64,000 bases of DNA from Macrothele yani (taxonomy: Eukaryota; Arthropoda; Arachnida; Araneae; Macrothelidae): the NCBI GenBank assembly GCA_039090855.1, contig CM076990.1, positions 202,311,232-202,375,231 of the forward strand, written 5' to 3'. Shown here piece after piece: positions 35,153 to 45,940 of the stretch (position 1 is its first letter; each line of letters starts with the position of its first letter). A program made the translations under genes and the position numbers. A model generated the notes under the pieces. That model had not been told where the DNA came from, searched no databases, and worked only from the letters and a program-made list of their open reading frames with translations.

Positions 35153-35266
35153 TAGTTTATGGATGTGCCTTTGTTGTGCTTGCTTAACTTCAGATTCGAT
35201 AATAGCCGTAAGTACCGTGAGGTATTTATTAAAGTGAATAGCATGGCTAACACCAGCCTTGCTATT
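35153..35266. other. Spacer between the two Penelope copies
   Basis: 114 bases present once, at the centre of the inverted pair. A plus-strand frame runs from it into the right copy, so it may be extra 5' sequence that only the right copy retains. Confidence 0.6.
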
Positions 35267-37313
35267 CGTAATCTTGTGGACCAGGACGTTGTTGACAGGA
35301 ACTGTACCTCATGTACACGTAGGCCTAACCAGAATCAATCAGAACCTTCAATTAACTTCATCAATTACAGTGATTATCTTCTAAACCAAATCCAAATATC
35401 AGCACTAAATAAAGGCCTAAAATTCGCCTTCCCGAACTCCAGGATTAATAAGTTGAAACTCATTCCGCAAGCAGAAGCCATCATCTCTCATCTACCATTA
35501 AGAAAACAAAACGAAGCACGACATCGAATAATCAATTCGATTAGGAAATTTCATGTTCAAAGACACAACACGGATTTGACTCGTCTTACAGAAGAGAAAA
35601 AGCAACTTTTAGTATTACTAACGATCCCAATATATCGATCATATCCGCCGATAAAACCTCGCAAATTATTATTCTGAACAAAATAGACTATCGGAAGAAA
35701 ATGCTAGAGGCAATTGATACTATCCCGCACGTCACTCTTAGTTCGAACCCTATTAACGCTACCATTGCGGCCATACATAAATTAAAGAAAATCTCAAGCC
35801 TCCCAACAGCCATTTCACAATGCTTATACTGCCCTCCAGGTGCACGAGTTCCTGAACTTTTTGGTAAACTCATAAACCCGGACACCCATTACGCCCGCTA
35901 GTATCTGGATTTGCAGCACCAACCAGACCTATAGAGAAGGCACTAACTAATTTCCTTCAACCATTAGTTACTAATTCACTCTACTCTGTTAAAGGCACAG
36001 TACAAGCTATTAACAAGATCAAATCCTTTAATGCAAATAACTCAACCTTTATTATGGCTTCTCTCGATGTCATTTCTTTGTTCCCTAATGTTCCGATTAA
36101 AACTGTTCATGACATCATTCAGATAAAACTACTTGAACTAAAATACGAACCAGAAACGATCCAATCCATCATTACAGCCTTAAAACTAGTTCAAAACAGA
36201 TCATATTTTCAATTCGACAACATTATTTATCGCCAAACTGAGGGCGCCCCAATGGGATCACCACTATCTCCGATTCTAGCGGAAATTCTACTACAGCACA
36301 TAGAAAATAAAGTGCTACAAGAATATCAACAACCTCCGTGCTTTTACATAAGATATGTTGATGATGTACTTCTCTTCTGGGATCACGAACCAGCTGACCC
36401 ACGAACTTTTGCTGAACACTTATCATCCCAAATCCCGACCATAAAATTCTCCATTGAACTGGAAAGTGAAGGTAAATTGCCATTCCTGGATTTTATGCTG
36501 GAACGAGATGCTGCCACTTGCACTTTGCAACACTCTGTATATAGGAAACCCACTTCGGTACCTACGTTGATCCCGGCTTCTTCAGCACATCCAAAAAGCT
36601 ATAAACTGTCCTCAATCTTTTTCCTTCTACGTAGAGCCATCACGCATTCATCTAGTTTCAGTAGACGTAAATGTGAAATTAACAAAAAATATTCAACATC
36701 ACCCTCAACCATGGCTTTCCTACCTTTATCATAAAAAAAGCTCTTAAGAAGCTCCACCAAGAAAACTCAACTACTCTCCAAAGGGACCAACAACCTCGCA
36801 GATATATAGGTTCCATAGATTATTATCCAACCATAACACCTGTTCTCAAAGCCATTTGCAGAAACTTTCACCTGGATTTTGGAATACGTACTACAAACAT
36901 TTTCCAGTTAATTAAAAAAGATCGAGACCAGGTAACAAAGCTAAACAAATTTGGCGTTTACAGCATCCCCTTAAAAAGTATTGATGATGACACTCCAGAT
37001 AGTAAATATATAGGATCTACAAAACGTACACTAGCAACAAGACTGAATGAACATAAATACGCCGTAAAGAATGGACTTAAAAATTCTGCATTGTCTCAAC
37101 TCGTTTGCGAATCGCCTGCACTATCCAATTTGGAATGATGCTTCCATCATCGTAACACCTAGTGCTGTCTCTACATTGCTGTTCACTGAGAGCCTTGTAA
37201 TTGCTACTCAGATACATTTATGCTGTAATGACAATGTTCCAGTATCTGTACCTACAATCTGGAAACTATTTACAGTACCGAATACGAGGCAAACTGAGGA
37301 CGAAATCACTTAA
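35159..37313 (+). pseudogene. Penelope reverse transcriptase-GIY-YIG, right copy, broken
   Basis: Same protein as the left copy: N-terminal region 35159-35620, reverse transcriptase with LDVISLFPNVPIK (~36060), MGSPLSPILAE (~36250) and YVDDVLLF (~36355). The GIY-YIG domain follows: GVYSI (~36953), KYIGSTKRTLATRLNEH (~37005-37060). It differs from the left copy in its damage: about one base lost near 35625, and seven bases missing near 35870 (TAAAGAC in the other copy). It lacks the left copy's extra C near 34565. Another frameshift breaks the endonuclease near 37125 in both copies. Confidence 0.88.
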
Positions 37314-37743
37314 TCTCGATTTCTGCTGTAGTGCTCTTTGTTGTGGCTCCTGATGAGAACAACACAATTTATACCTACTAACCTTCCTTTATTTTTACAA
37401 TGCAGTATTATATGTATACCTGCATTCTATTTCCTTTATTTTCTTTATTTCATGATACATGCCACGTCGTTTGACAATTTGATGCCACGTGACATTATGT
37501 CATATTCATATCTGATATCTATATTATGTTCACGTAACACTTTATTTAAATTTATTCCTTCTCCTGTATCTGATGATGGGTTCTAGGGAAACCCAAAAGT
37601 TCTTATATACAATAAAATCTTTAAATTCAGCCAACGAATTTAAATTTGTATTGCGAGTGACTCTTGTTTTTTAAGATCGTGCATTGAAGGCAACTACCTC
37701 GATTACTTTGGACTATTTCTGCACGAATTCGAATTCTCCTAAT
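35267..37743 (+). mobile_element. Penelope-like element, right copy
   Basis: Plus-strand element, head-to-head with the left copy. The two are inverted repeats from CGTAATCTTGTGG (35267) outward to GGCAACTACCTCGATTACTT (~37690-37709). It then has 33 further bases before the target duplication. Head-to-head and tandem partial copies are a known habit of Penelope elements. Confidence 0.88.
37570..37603 (+). ncRNA. Hammerhead-ribozyme-like motif, right Penelope copy (degenerate)
   Basis: CTGATGA at 37570-37576, hairpin GGGTTCTAGGGAAACCC, then AAAAG. GTAT before the core and ATAC at ~37607-37610 could pair as a short outer stem. It is identical to the left copy, including AAAA in place of GAAA. 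Confidence 0.45.
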
Positions 37744-37755
37744 ATCATTCAGCCC
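37744..37755. repeat. Target-site duplication, right copy
   Basis: ATCATTCAGCCC immediately right of the Penelope insertion, identical to 32698-32709. Confidence 0.9.
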
Positions 37756-38062
37756 GTTGTGCCATTTGTAAGGTCGGTCCATCGTATTTTCCAGCAAGAT
37801 AATGCAACATGCACTTCAGGGTGTGAAACAACTTCCATGGCCTGCATGTTCACCGGATTTGTCCCCCATTGAGCACATGTGGGATTTTATGGGACAACGA
37901 ATTATCCGGTCTCCATGGCCAGCCACGACCATCCCGATTTACGCGTCCAGGTTGCGGATGCTTGGAACTCAATACCCCAAACTTACATCCAACATCTGTT
38001 CGACAGATTCCATGCCAGAATTGCACGGTGTGATGCAGTTCATGGCGTTTCAACCTTGTACT
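37744..38062 (+). pseudogene. Tc1 transposase, C-terminal half of split copy
   Basis: Resumes after the Penelope insertion with IIQPVVPFVRSVHRIFQQDN (second catalytic Asp in QQDN), then HALQGVKQLPWPACSPDLSP and IEHMWDFMG (catalytic Glu). Relative to the sister copy, a ~20 base segment after QQDNA is lost, shifting the frame. The end matches HGSSTSY of the sister in a shifted frame. Confidence 0.82.
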
Positions 38063-38231
38063 AACCATGTTACATGGAAATGTTATTTTTCAGTTTACCA
38101 GCAAATACAGCTGTATTTTGCCATAATGTTTTATCACGTTATTCTCTGTATTCCATTTTTTTTGCTGCATCAGTTTCGTTGGTACCAGACGTCTCCTTGT
38201 GGGTGTTCTTTTTTCACTTTCCGCCAGTGTA

Positions 38232-38925
38232 TTTTATATGATCTGATCTCAATGGGGGGGGGGGGGGGTTTACATACGCTTTTTTCCTTGGCTGAATCGC
38301 ATATGCGTACTTAAAGGACAACGTAGTTCTGAGTGGCGTATAAAAACTGCAGGCATTTTGTACTCTACAGACGTAAAACAGTAAACAACTACCAGACAAA
38401 AAATTCTTTACCTGGTGAAATATCTTCATTATGTTGTTGTAGTCCCCCCACACACACACACATTTTAAAGCAACCCATAATAAATTTGCAAAAATGTTTT
38501 TAAAAGTCTCAGCTGACTGTGAGATCTTTTGAACACTTCTGTTTATTGATATATAACACAATCTAAGTGGAAACAGGGTGCATGCTAAATAAATGCAGCT
38601 TCTAGAAAAGCAGTCCCTATGCGTCACATATATGGAAATTCTAGGGTTGTCACTACATTCATTCATTGTGAAACTGGCAGCATAACACACCATGAAAGTT
38701 CTCCCCAGAGTAAGAAAGATGATATGATGCTTTAGATAACATCTCCACATAATCCCTTTGACAAGAAAAGTGTAATACCAGCATGTTTGTACTGAAAGAA
38801 TGTGGGAGGTTTAGACCCAAAAACTGTCATTCTTTTGCTTTGCATTTACTTGGAATTCTGTCTAAAAACTGAACGAATAAATATGATACATATATATATA
38901 TATTTGGAATTATATGCATACTAGG
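38232..38925. other. Low-complexity and unassigned sequence
   Basis: Contains a G run at ~38254-38270 and (CA)n at ~38446-38461. No coding support. Confidence 0.4.
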
Positions 38926-38929
38926 GCCA

Positions 38930-39705
38930 TCCAGAAAGAAAGTACCATTTGAAGATAAAAAAAATATTGATAACTAATTTTTAATGTGCAGTGAATTCTA
39001 CATACCTTAATCTACTTTTCAACATATTACCCGTGGATGTCAAGACATTTGCCATATCATGGCAAATGCCTTGGATACCCTCCTCATAGAGGTCTGCCAC
39101 CTGGGTTTTAAGTCACTGCTGAACTATTGTCTTCAGATCATCATTGTCATTGAACTGCTGGGAACTGTTTCGATTCAGGTGTAATGTGAGAGACCCTAAT
39201 CTCATCTCTTGTCACTATGTGGTTTGAAAAATCACCTTCCTCTGCGTACCACCCCAAAAATTCCAAAGTAGATCCTGTGTGCTTCTGTCAACATCTTTGG
39301 CATGCACACTTTGTAGTACTGAAGCTCTTCTGTAATGATTTCATGCAGTAATGATTTTGAAACTTCACGGAAATATCTGAAAAATCAGAAATTGTGAAGC
39401 GTTGGTTCTCCGTTTTCATTCACTCTCCCTGCAAATCTTCCGTGACCAGAGAACACTTACCACTGAGCAATTCGTCATGTGAATACTCTGTTGTCTTTCA
39501 TTAAACATTCGAACTAAGTTCCTCACCATTCTTGCACTCATTGTGTTTTGTCCGTAAATTTAGCAAATTTGCCAATGAATTGCGCTTGGCCTGACATTTC
39601 TAGCATTCAGAAACCTTATTCATAGATCCCAACTAATACAGATTTTTTATTGCTGTTGCAGAAACATGGACATATCGAGGAATTTACTTAAAATCACCAT
39701 TTATA
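38930..39705 (-). mobile_element. Mariner-type transposon relic
   Basis: The minus strand near 39550-39490 reads MSARMVRNLVRMFNERQQSI, and 39330-39280 gives KVCMPKMLTEAH, both positions familiar from mariner transposases (N-terminal helix-turn-helix; W.PK.LT..HK). The left end, GGCCATCCAGAAAGAAAGTAC (38930), looks like a terminus, but no clear partner end was found. The frame is heavily broken. Confidence 0.55.
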
Positions 39706-40813
39706 TCTGGATGGGAAAAAATTTAAAGCTGTGTTGTGTGTAATATATGTAGATTTCTGTATCTTAATGGTACTCCCATGAGCTATCTTATCTACAAAAG
39801 GAAATCCAACGATAGGGAATAATAGCAGCCGTGTGATGCTGGCTCAGCCTTTCACCCCATTTTTGCCCCTTCCAGGATGTTCTCCGTACTACCCGGAACT
39901 AAGCAGAAAGCATGAGTTGCATGCTTTTTGCTGCTCCGGCATTTGTTGTCTGTCTTTACCCCTTCCGTGATGCTCTGGGTGCCACTTGCAGCTGCACAGA
40001 ACGCGTGTATGTTGCATGGACGCCGCTCCACTTGAATAACCTTTTCTGTATGCTCTCTTGCTTGTGCAGCACCTGCTACTGTCAGATAAAAAAGCGTGGC
40101 AATTGTGAAGTGTTTTTTTTTTCTTTTGTATTAAATGAAGCATTCTTCAAGCTAAGCTGATCTCGTGCATAAGTTGACCCCCTACTTCAAGAGCTAAAAA
40201 TTTTTGAAAAATCTTGATCTGCATACTGTCAAGTCCTGGATATTAAAGCGAAATCCGATAGAACAAAAAACCCGTTATAACAAAAAAATTGCATTCCCCG
40301 GAAAATTCCCATTAACGAAATGTATCTTTAATTCCGTTTGAACGAAATTTGTTGCAACAAAGAAATATTTTGAATTTTAAAAGAAAAATTTTCCATTATA
40401 ACGAAATTCTCAGCCCTGAAAACAAGCAGCACATTATTCCTTTTGAAGCACTTTTCCCCACATTTATAAAAGAAAGGGCAACTTCTTTATCTGACTTTTT
40501 TCACTTGGATGACTCGCTCATTTTTGGCGACCTGTGGTGACTGACCTACGACCAGATGCCAGTATTTCATACCAACCTACTTGCCACATGCAGTAAGCCC
40601 CTCCCCCCCCCCCCTTTTCTTCTGCAACTGGAACACAGTTTTTCTGACCTTAAAAAGAGAGATAAGATGCAGTTGAGCACTGGATTTCATTGCAAAAGGA
40701 GGGTTTTTTATTTCTTTCGATTGTTCTTAAAATTTCGCTTGTCGGCTTACGTTCCAGTTTGGCATCTTCTTCAAGGCAGGTCAATCAGCTTTTGCTACAG
40801 GTTTTAACAATGA

Positions 40814-42190
40814 ATGCAGTCAAACAAAAAGCAGTTTTCTTTGGAGGAGAAAAAAAGAATTATTGATAAAGTGAGTGCAGGGAAAAAGTAAGATGTGGCA
40901 AAAAAATATGGGATCACTCCGTCGACATTATCAATGTTTTTGAAGAAAAAATCGCAGAGCAGCTTCAAAAACCGGCAATCGGGCCTCAAAGAAAAAGATT
41001 GCGGCAAGCTCAATTCCAAGATGTGGACTTAGCCCCTTTCACCTGGTTCCAAGACATACGATCAAGAAATGTACCCATTAGTGGGCCACTGATTTAAGAA
41101 AAGGCTGTGTAGTTCGCCAAAACTTTAGGAGTTATGGATTTTGAGGCAAGCGGATAATGGTTGAATCGGTTCAAAGACCAGTACGGAATCGTCGCAAAAA
41201 CAATTTGTGGAGAAGCGAGTGCTGCTCTGTGGGAAAATGTGAATGAGTGGAGAGCAGGAAAAGTGGCAAAACTGAAACAAACTTATAGCCCAGATGATGT
41301 CTTCAACGCAGAAGAGTTTGGAATTTTCCTCCAGTTAGAGCCCAGCAAAACTTTGGCAATGAAGAATAACAAGTGTGTTGGCGGTAAAAGATTGAAACAG
41401 CCACTGACCGCTCTCTCTCTCTCTTCTATTGTAATCAATCGGGAAGTGAGAAGAGGAAAGTGCTAGTGATTGGACAATCCCCAAAACCTCGGTGTTTGAA
41501 AGGTGTGCAATCACTACCTTGTGACTACAAAGCCAATAGAAAGGTGTGGATGATGCAAACTATCTTCAATGAATGGCTATTGAAGTTTGACTCTAAGAGG
41601 AAGAAAAGAAAAATTCTTCTTGCGGTTGATAATTGTACGGCTCATAACGAACCTCCTCAGCTTGAAAACAGTCGTGTGGAGTATTTTCCACCAAACTGCA
41701 CAGCACTTCTGTAACCCTTAGACCAGGGAATAATAAAGTCTGTAAAATATCATTACAATTGCATGTTGATGAAATCGATTCTTCTTAGAATTGAGAAAAA
41801 CGATTCCATAAAAGTGAATGTCAAAGATGCATTGCATATGATTTCTGGAGCATGGGGCAAAGTGTCTGTGGCAACAATAAAAAACAGTTGGCGCCATGCA
41901 AAGTTAATTGACCGTGAAACTGATTGTGAAAATGATGACACCGACGCAGATTTAAGAGCTTCATTAGGGGCAGTGTGGAACGCTCTCTAGACATCTGCTT
42001 CAGTTCCCACCGATGTTTTGCTAGAGGATTTTTTACATGCGGATAACAATATTCTGACCACTTACGAACTGACTGATGCAGATATAATTGAATTAATTTC
42101 GGATAACAGAAATGAGGAAATTGCAGAAAGCAGCAAGGACGATGAAATTCATTCAACTCCTCCATTGCATATGAAGCACTTAGCTGTTTA
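40814..42190 (+). pseudogene. Tigger/CENP-B-like transposase, broken
   Basis: The N-terminus MQSNKKQFSLEEKKRIIDKV is followed, after a stop, by DVAKKYGITPSTLSMFLKKK: the pipsqueak-type helix-turn-helix. A second DNA-binding segment (WLNRFKDQYGIVAKTICGEA, ~41158) precedes the catalytic domain: SPDDVFNAEEFGIF (~41290), VDNCTAHN (~41630) and PLDQGIIKS (~41718), then an acidic C-terminal tail. In the family the first catalytic residue is the Asp of NADE; here it is Glu (NAEE). Several stops and at least two frameshifts show that it is dead. Confidence 0.8.
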
Positions 42191-42396
42191 GAAAAGGTTT
42201 GCCATTTCATATCAGGACAAACCAACGTCCCGAATGAAATTTTCACCCATTTACATTCTTTGCAAGAACTTTTAGTTTTGGCAGCAACAAAGCTCCATTA
42301 TCAAAAAAAAAACAGATTTCTTTAAAATGTAAATACTACATTTAAAAGAAGCGGCAACAGTAAGTAAAAATTATCTGGTAATTTGCATTTCTTTGT

Positions 42397-42445
42397 GGAG
42401 CTAACCTCTGAATATCAGAGAACAGCTTACTGATATGCATGTACA
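42397..42445 (+). mobile_element. LINE 3' terminal fragment
   Basis: GGAGCTAACCTCTGAATATCAGAGAACAGCTTACTGATATGCATGTAC matches the 3' ends of the LINE copies at 63.85 kb and 10.27 kb. Only the last ~50 bases are present, probably a severely 5'-truncated insertion into the Tigger relic. Confidence 0.6.
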
Positions 42446-43126
42446 TTTAAAAGAAAGAAATAAATACTATGTGCATAAGAAGAGAAAACCTCTAGTGTAC
42501 ACAAAAGTGGTGTAAACTTTATGAAAGGTATGTATGGAATTAGACGTACTAGAAAGTTTTTTTTTTTTTTATGTTTTAAGATACAGTACAGTATAAGCAC
42601 TTTGAATACAGTCGATTCCTGTGAGTGATTTAAAAAAATAAGTGCAAAATTAAAAATTCCATTATAACGAACAGCTTTCGGCGGCCCCGTGAAGTTCGTT
42701 CTAAATGGACTCAACTTTCGCCAAAACTATGTTAAATTTCAAGTTTGGAAAATATTTATTGAGATGAATTTTACAAATTTCTGAGATTATTCTCTGTAAA
42801 AGCCTTCACAGTTTCCAAATAGCTTCAGTAATATCCATTGCATTACTTTTGCAGCATATTTTGAGAGACTTTATAACCATTTCTGGTAAAATTGCATCCA
42901 CAGTTCTTTCACTCAAGAAATAACAAGGCCAAGTCGGCATTTTTTCTAAGTTTTACCACCTTTTGTAAATGTCTTTGCTGTTTGATAGCATTGAATGGCT
43001 TTTGCCAACATGGAGCGGAAAACGCACGCCCACACTTGCAATGAAAACTTGAGATAGCAGAGAGATGCCCGATTGGCTGTGGCCCACCCAACAGCTACGC
43101 GATTGCATAAAGGAAGTAATGAGGTA

Positions 43127-43876
43127 CAGTAAAACCTCGAAAATCCGGTATCGACGGGACTGGAAGAGTGCCAGTTTTATGAAGCTATGCAAAAATTGCG
43201 TAACAGGCATTACATAAAGCATGTACTTACACGCAACAGGTCACTTTAACTAAAATTTGTGCGTGTATGCCTTATAAATATGCAGGGGCCATGCTGCCAA
43301 TTGCGTTCTTCGCAATTTGTGAAAAAAAAAAAATTCGTTTTGGCGAAAATATTGACGATTACCTTTTTGTACTATTTATCATAAAACTTTGTCAAAAAAA
43401 ATGAATTTGGTGAATGGTTAGGCAAAAACTTGAAAAAAAGCAAGAGGCTGGGCAATGTATCGATACATCGCAAAAACCCAATGTGAATTTTACATCGATG
43501 TTATGGTTTTTTGACTGGTAAAACTATGACACATCATGAAGGCCAATATAGATGTCATTACACGGTCGAATCCACATGCTGCCACCAACAAGCATAGATC
43601 ATCATCACACGTTTGACATGCATTTCAAACGTAAACGCCGATTTGTCACCTCACTTCAGCGCAGCCCAATGAGATGACGCATTTGAGAAACATGATGTTA
43701 CACGTAGGCAGCTATCGACACTTCGCACGCTGAGATCGGATGATCTCGTGATGTGCTGTTGAGATGGTACATTGCGGGATTTCCGTTGTTATTGGTGAAA
43801 CATTGGATGTTCTCATGAAAACGAAATCAGAAAAGTGCTGGATTTCTGAAGCTGCCATTTTTTTGAGGTTTTACTG
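43127..43876. mobile_element. 750 bp non-autonomous DNA transposon (MITE)
   Basis: Terminal inverted repeats CAGTAAAACCTC (43127) and GAGGTTTTACTG (43865-43876), each flanked by TA. There is no transposase frame. The termini resemble pogo/Tigger-type ends (CAGT.AAACCTC...), so mobilisation by such a transposase is likely (inference). Confidence 0.72.
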
Positions 43877-43878
43877 TA

Positions 43879-44852
43879 TTGTATTCCATGTTTGGAAGCA
43901 AGAAATTTCAGTCTCAAATTGAAATGAGATTAGATTAATCACATTAGTGGTATTTATTCCCGTAGGAACAGGTCACTTTAACGAAAATTTGAGACTTTAA
44001 AAGAGACTTTAAAAAAACACACACAGAAAGCCGCAGTCGAAAACGAATTTGTTTACGTTTTTGGCATGCGAAAAGCTGCAATCTAAAACATAAACAACTC
44101 ATTCCGTGGTAGAATTCACAGAAGTCCAGCACAACTTTTTATTGACTCTCATATAAGCTTACCACCCAACTTTGAAAGTAAGATTTCTTATTTCTTCCAG
44201 AAACTTTCAGCTTATATGAGTGTATATACGTTTTTAAATATGTAATTTACGAATATAATTAGAAGCACACAAATATGGTGGAGATATTATTATCCCTTCT
44301 CAATATTTTGAGAGATGTTTACTCTGGGGTATTTTCATTTGCATCTTCAACATATTTTGGGCCACCCCCATAAAGAAATCCTGGATGTGCCACTGGTGGG
44401 TGGGATGATTGTCGAAGGCACACAGAATCGAAGAAGCATCGACATTCCAAGGAGGGATTTTTCTTTATGTCTGGAGGTAATCTTTTATATTTTTTCTGGT
44501 AAACAATGGTTTTAATTTTTTCCACTAGCAAATAATTGCTTATTATATTAATTTTTTAAAATAGTTGTTGTGACAGATGAATTTGTTGCCATGTTAAGTA
44601 CCTAAATTTGCCATTATGGAGAGGATTACAAAAAACTATCTTTAGAGGTTGGCATCTATGCTTATTACAGACCAGACTTCGCAGTTGGCAGGCTGTTCTA
44701 TTGACTTAAGCATTATTAATGCACAGCACAAAATGGTGTGAGCATGTGGCTAATGGATGAGACAACACAACTGCACATGCAAGACTCTGAAGCAAATACT
44801 TGCGGTGGAGCAATGCGTGAATGGGAACTTGATGGCTCTTGTATGTGTGTTA
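43879..44852. other. Unassigned sequence
   Basis: No coding support. A short segment, ACAGGTCACTTTAACGAAAATTT (43971-43993), nearly repeats ~43238-43257 inside the MITE. Confidence 0.35.
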
Positions 44853-44854
44853 TA

Positions 44855-45940
44855 CACCAATGAGCCATTACATTATGGCCACCTTTAGCCCGCAAAACAG
44901 CAGCCACGCAGCGAGATGGCAATAAGTATCCTGGGGTATCTGGTACCATAATGTCAACAGCAGGTCCTCCAGTTCCTGTATATTTCGAGGTGGTGTGATT
45001 TACCGTGAACCCGCTTTTCCAAGTCAAACCACAAATATTCGATTGAGTTCATGTCTGGTGAATTTGGAGGCCTGGGCATTAACAGAAAGTCACCAGCATG
45101 TTCCTCGGACCACTCTTTCACAATTCTGACAGTGTTGCACGACACATTATCTTCTTGGTAATGGCCATCACTAGCAGGGGAACACTGTTGCCATGAATGG
45201 GTGAACTTGGCCTGCAACGATGTTCAGATACCTGACAGCATACCACCGCCATCCTGTTTCCACCCAACAGTGCATCCAGGTGCCATTGCCTCCATTGGTA
45301 ATCGGCGTATCCACGCTCGACCATTTACGTGATGCACCAGCAATCTTGATTCGTCAGACCAGGCCACTTTCTTCCAATCATCCACGGTCTAATCTCGATG
45401 TTCTTGGGCCCATTTCATGCGTTGTTGGCAATGACGTCTAGTGAGCATGAGGACCTGACTGGGTCTTCAGCTGCGCAAGCCCACGCGTAGAAGGCTGCGA
45501 TAAACTGTGTGCTGTGACACATTGCCCTGATCACCACTGTTGTAGCTGTGAGTGATTTGGTGCACTATGGCCCTGTGGTTGCTGTGAACAATGCGCGACA
45601 GTCTCCACTCCCTTCCGGTATCAATGAGTTGCGGACGGCAGTGTCTTGTTTGGTAATCCGTGCACCACCTCTGATACGTACTTACTACGGTGGCATGTGA
45701 ACAAGCCACGCCGTTTCTCAGATCTTACTTCTGAGGCACCGTGCCATCACAATTTGTCCTTTATCAAACTCCAATAAATTGGCAGCTTTTCCCATTCTGA
45801 CACTGAACACTACTAACCAAAAGCCAGTCCTCGGGTTGTATATATACTGCTTTGTGAACTTCACCTGTGCCAACATTTGGTTTCCAGGCGCGCTCATTTC
45901 TCTAGGCTGGGGGTGGTCATAATGTAATGGCTCATTGATG
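44855..45940 (-). mobile_element. Tc1-like transposon, ~1.09 kb
   Basis: Ends are inverted repeats of about 31 bases with two mismatches, core CAATGAGCCATTACATTATG, flanked by TA. The minus strand carries a broken transposase: MGKAANLLEFDKGQIVMARC at the N-terminus (~45795), ITKQDTAVR (~45650), and PRPPNSPDMNSIEYLWFDLE (~45080-45020) with the catalytic Glu region. The first and second catalytic regions lie in different frames (for example GYADYQWRQWHLDALLGGNR, ~45310). Multiple shifts and stops. Confidence 0.8.

Larger units (their letters stand above)
31791..38229 (+). mobile_element. Tc1-like element split by a Penelope pair
   Basis: The left terminus CACTGGCGGAAAGTGAAAAA is at 31791 and the right terminus TTTTCACTTTCCGCCAGTG ends at 38229, each flanked by TA. 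The same termini bound the 1,416 bp sister copy at 57960-59375. Removing 32710-37743 and one 12 base duplicate leaves about 1.4 kb, matching the sister. The Tc1 was therefore in place first, and the Penelope elements jumped into it. Confidence 0.9.
40226..42713 (+). mobile_element. pogo/Tigger-type DNA transposon relic
   Basis: Encodes a CENP-B/Tigger-type transposase (see the gene entry). Putative ends AAGTCCTGGATATTAAAGCG on the left and, inverted, GAGTCCATTTAGAACGAAC on the right resemble each other weakly. Both flanks contain CGTTATAAC/ATTATAACGAA segments in opposite orientation, as expected for this group. Edges are tentative. Confidence 0.65.

Noticed and set aside
38214..38750. Minus-strand frame of ~178 codons
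   Set aside because: It crosses a G run, a CA run and the Tc1 terminus and has no recognisable domain.
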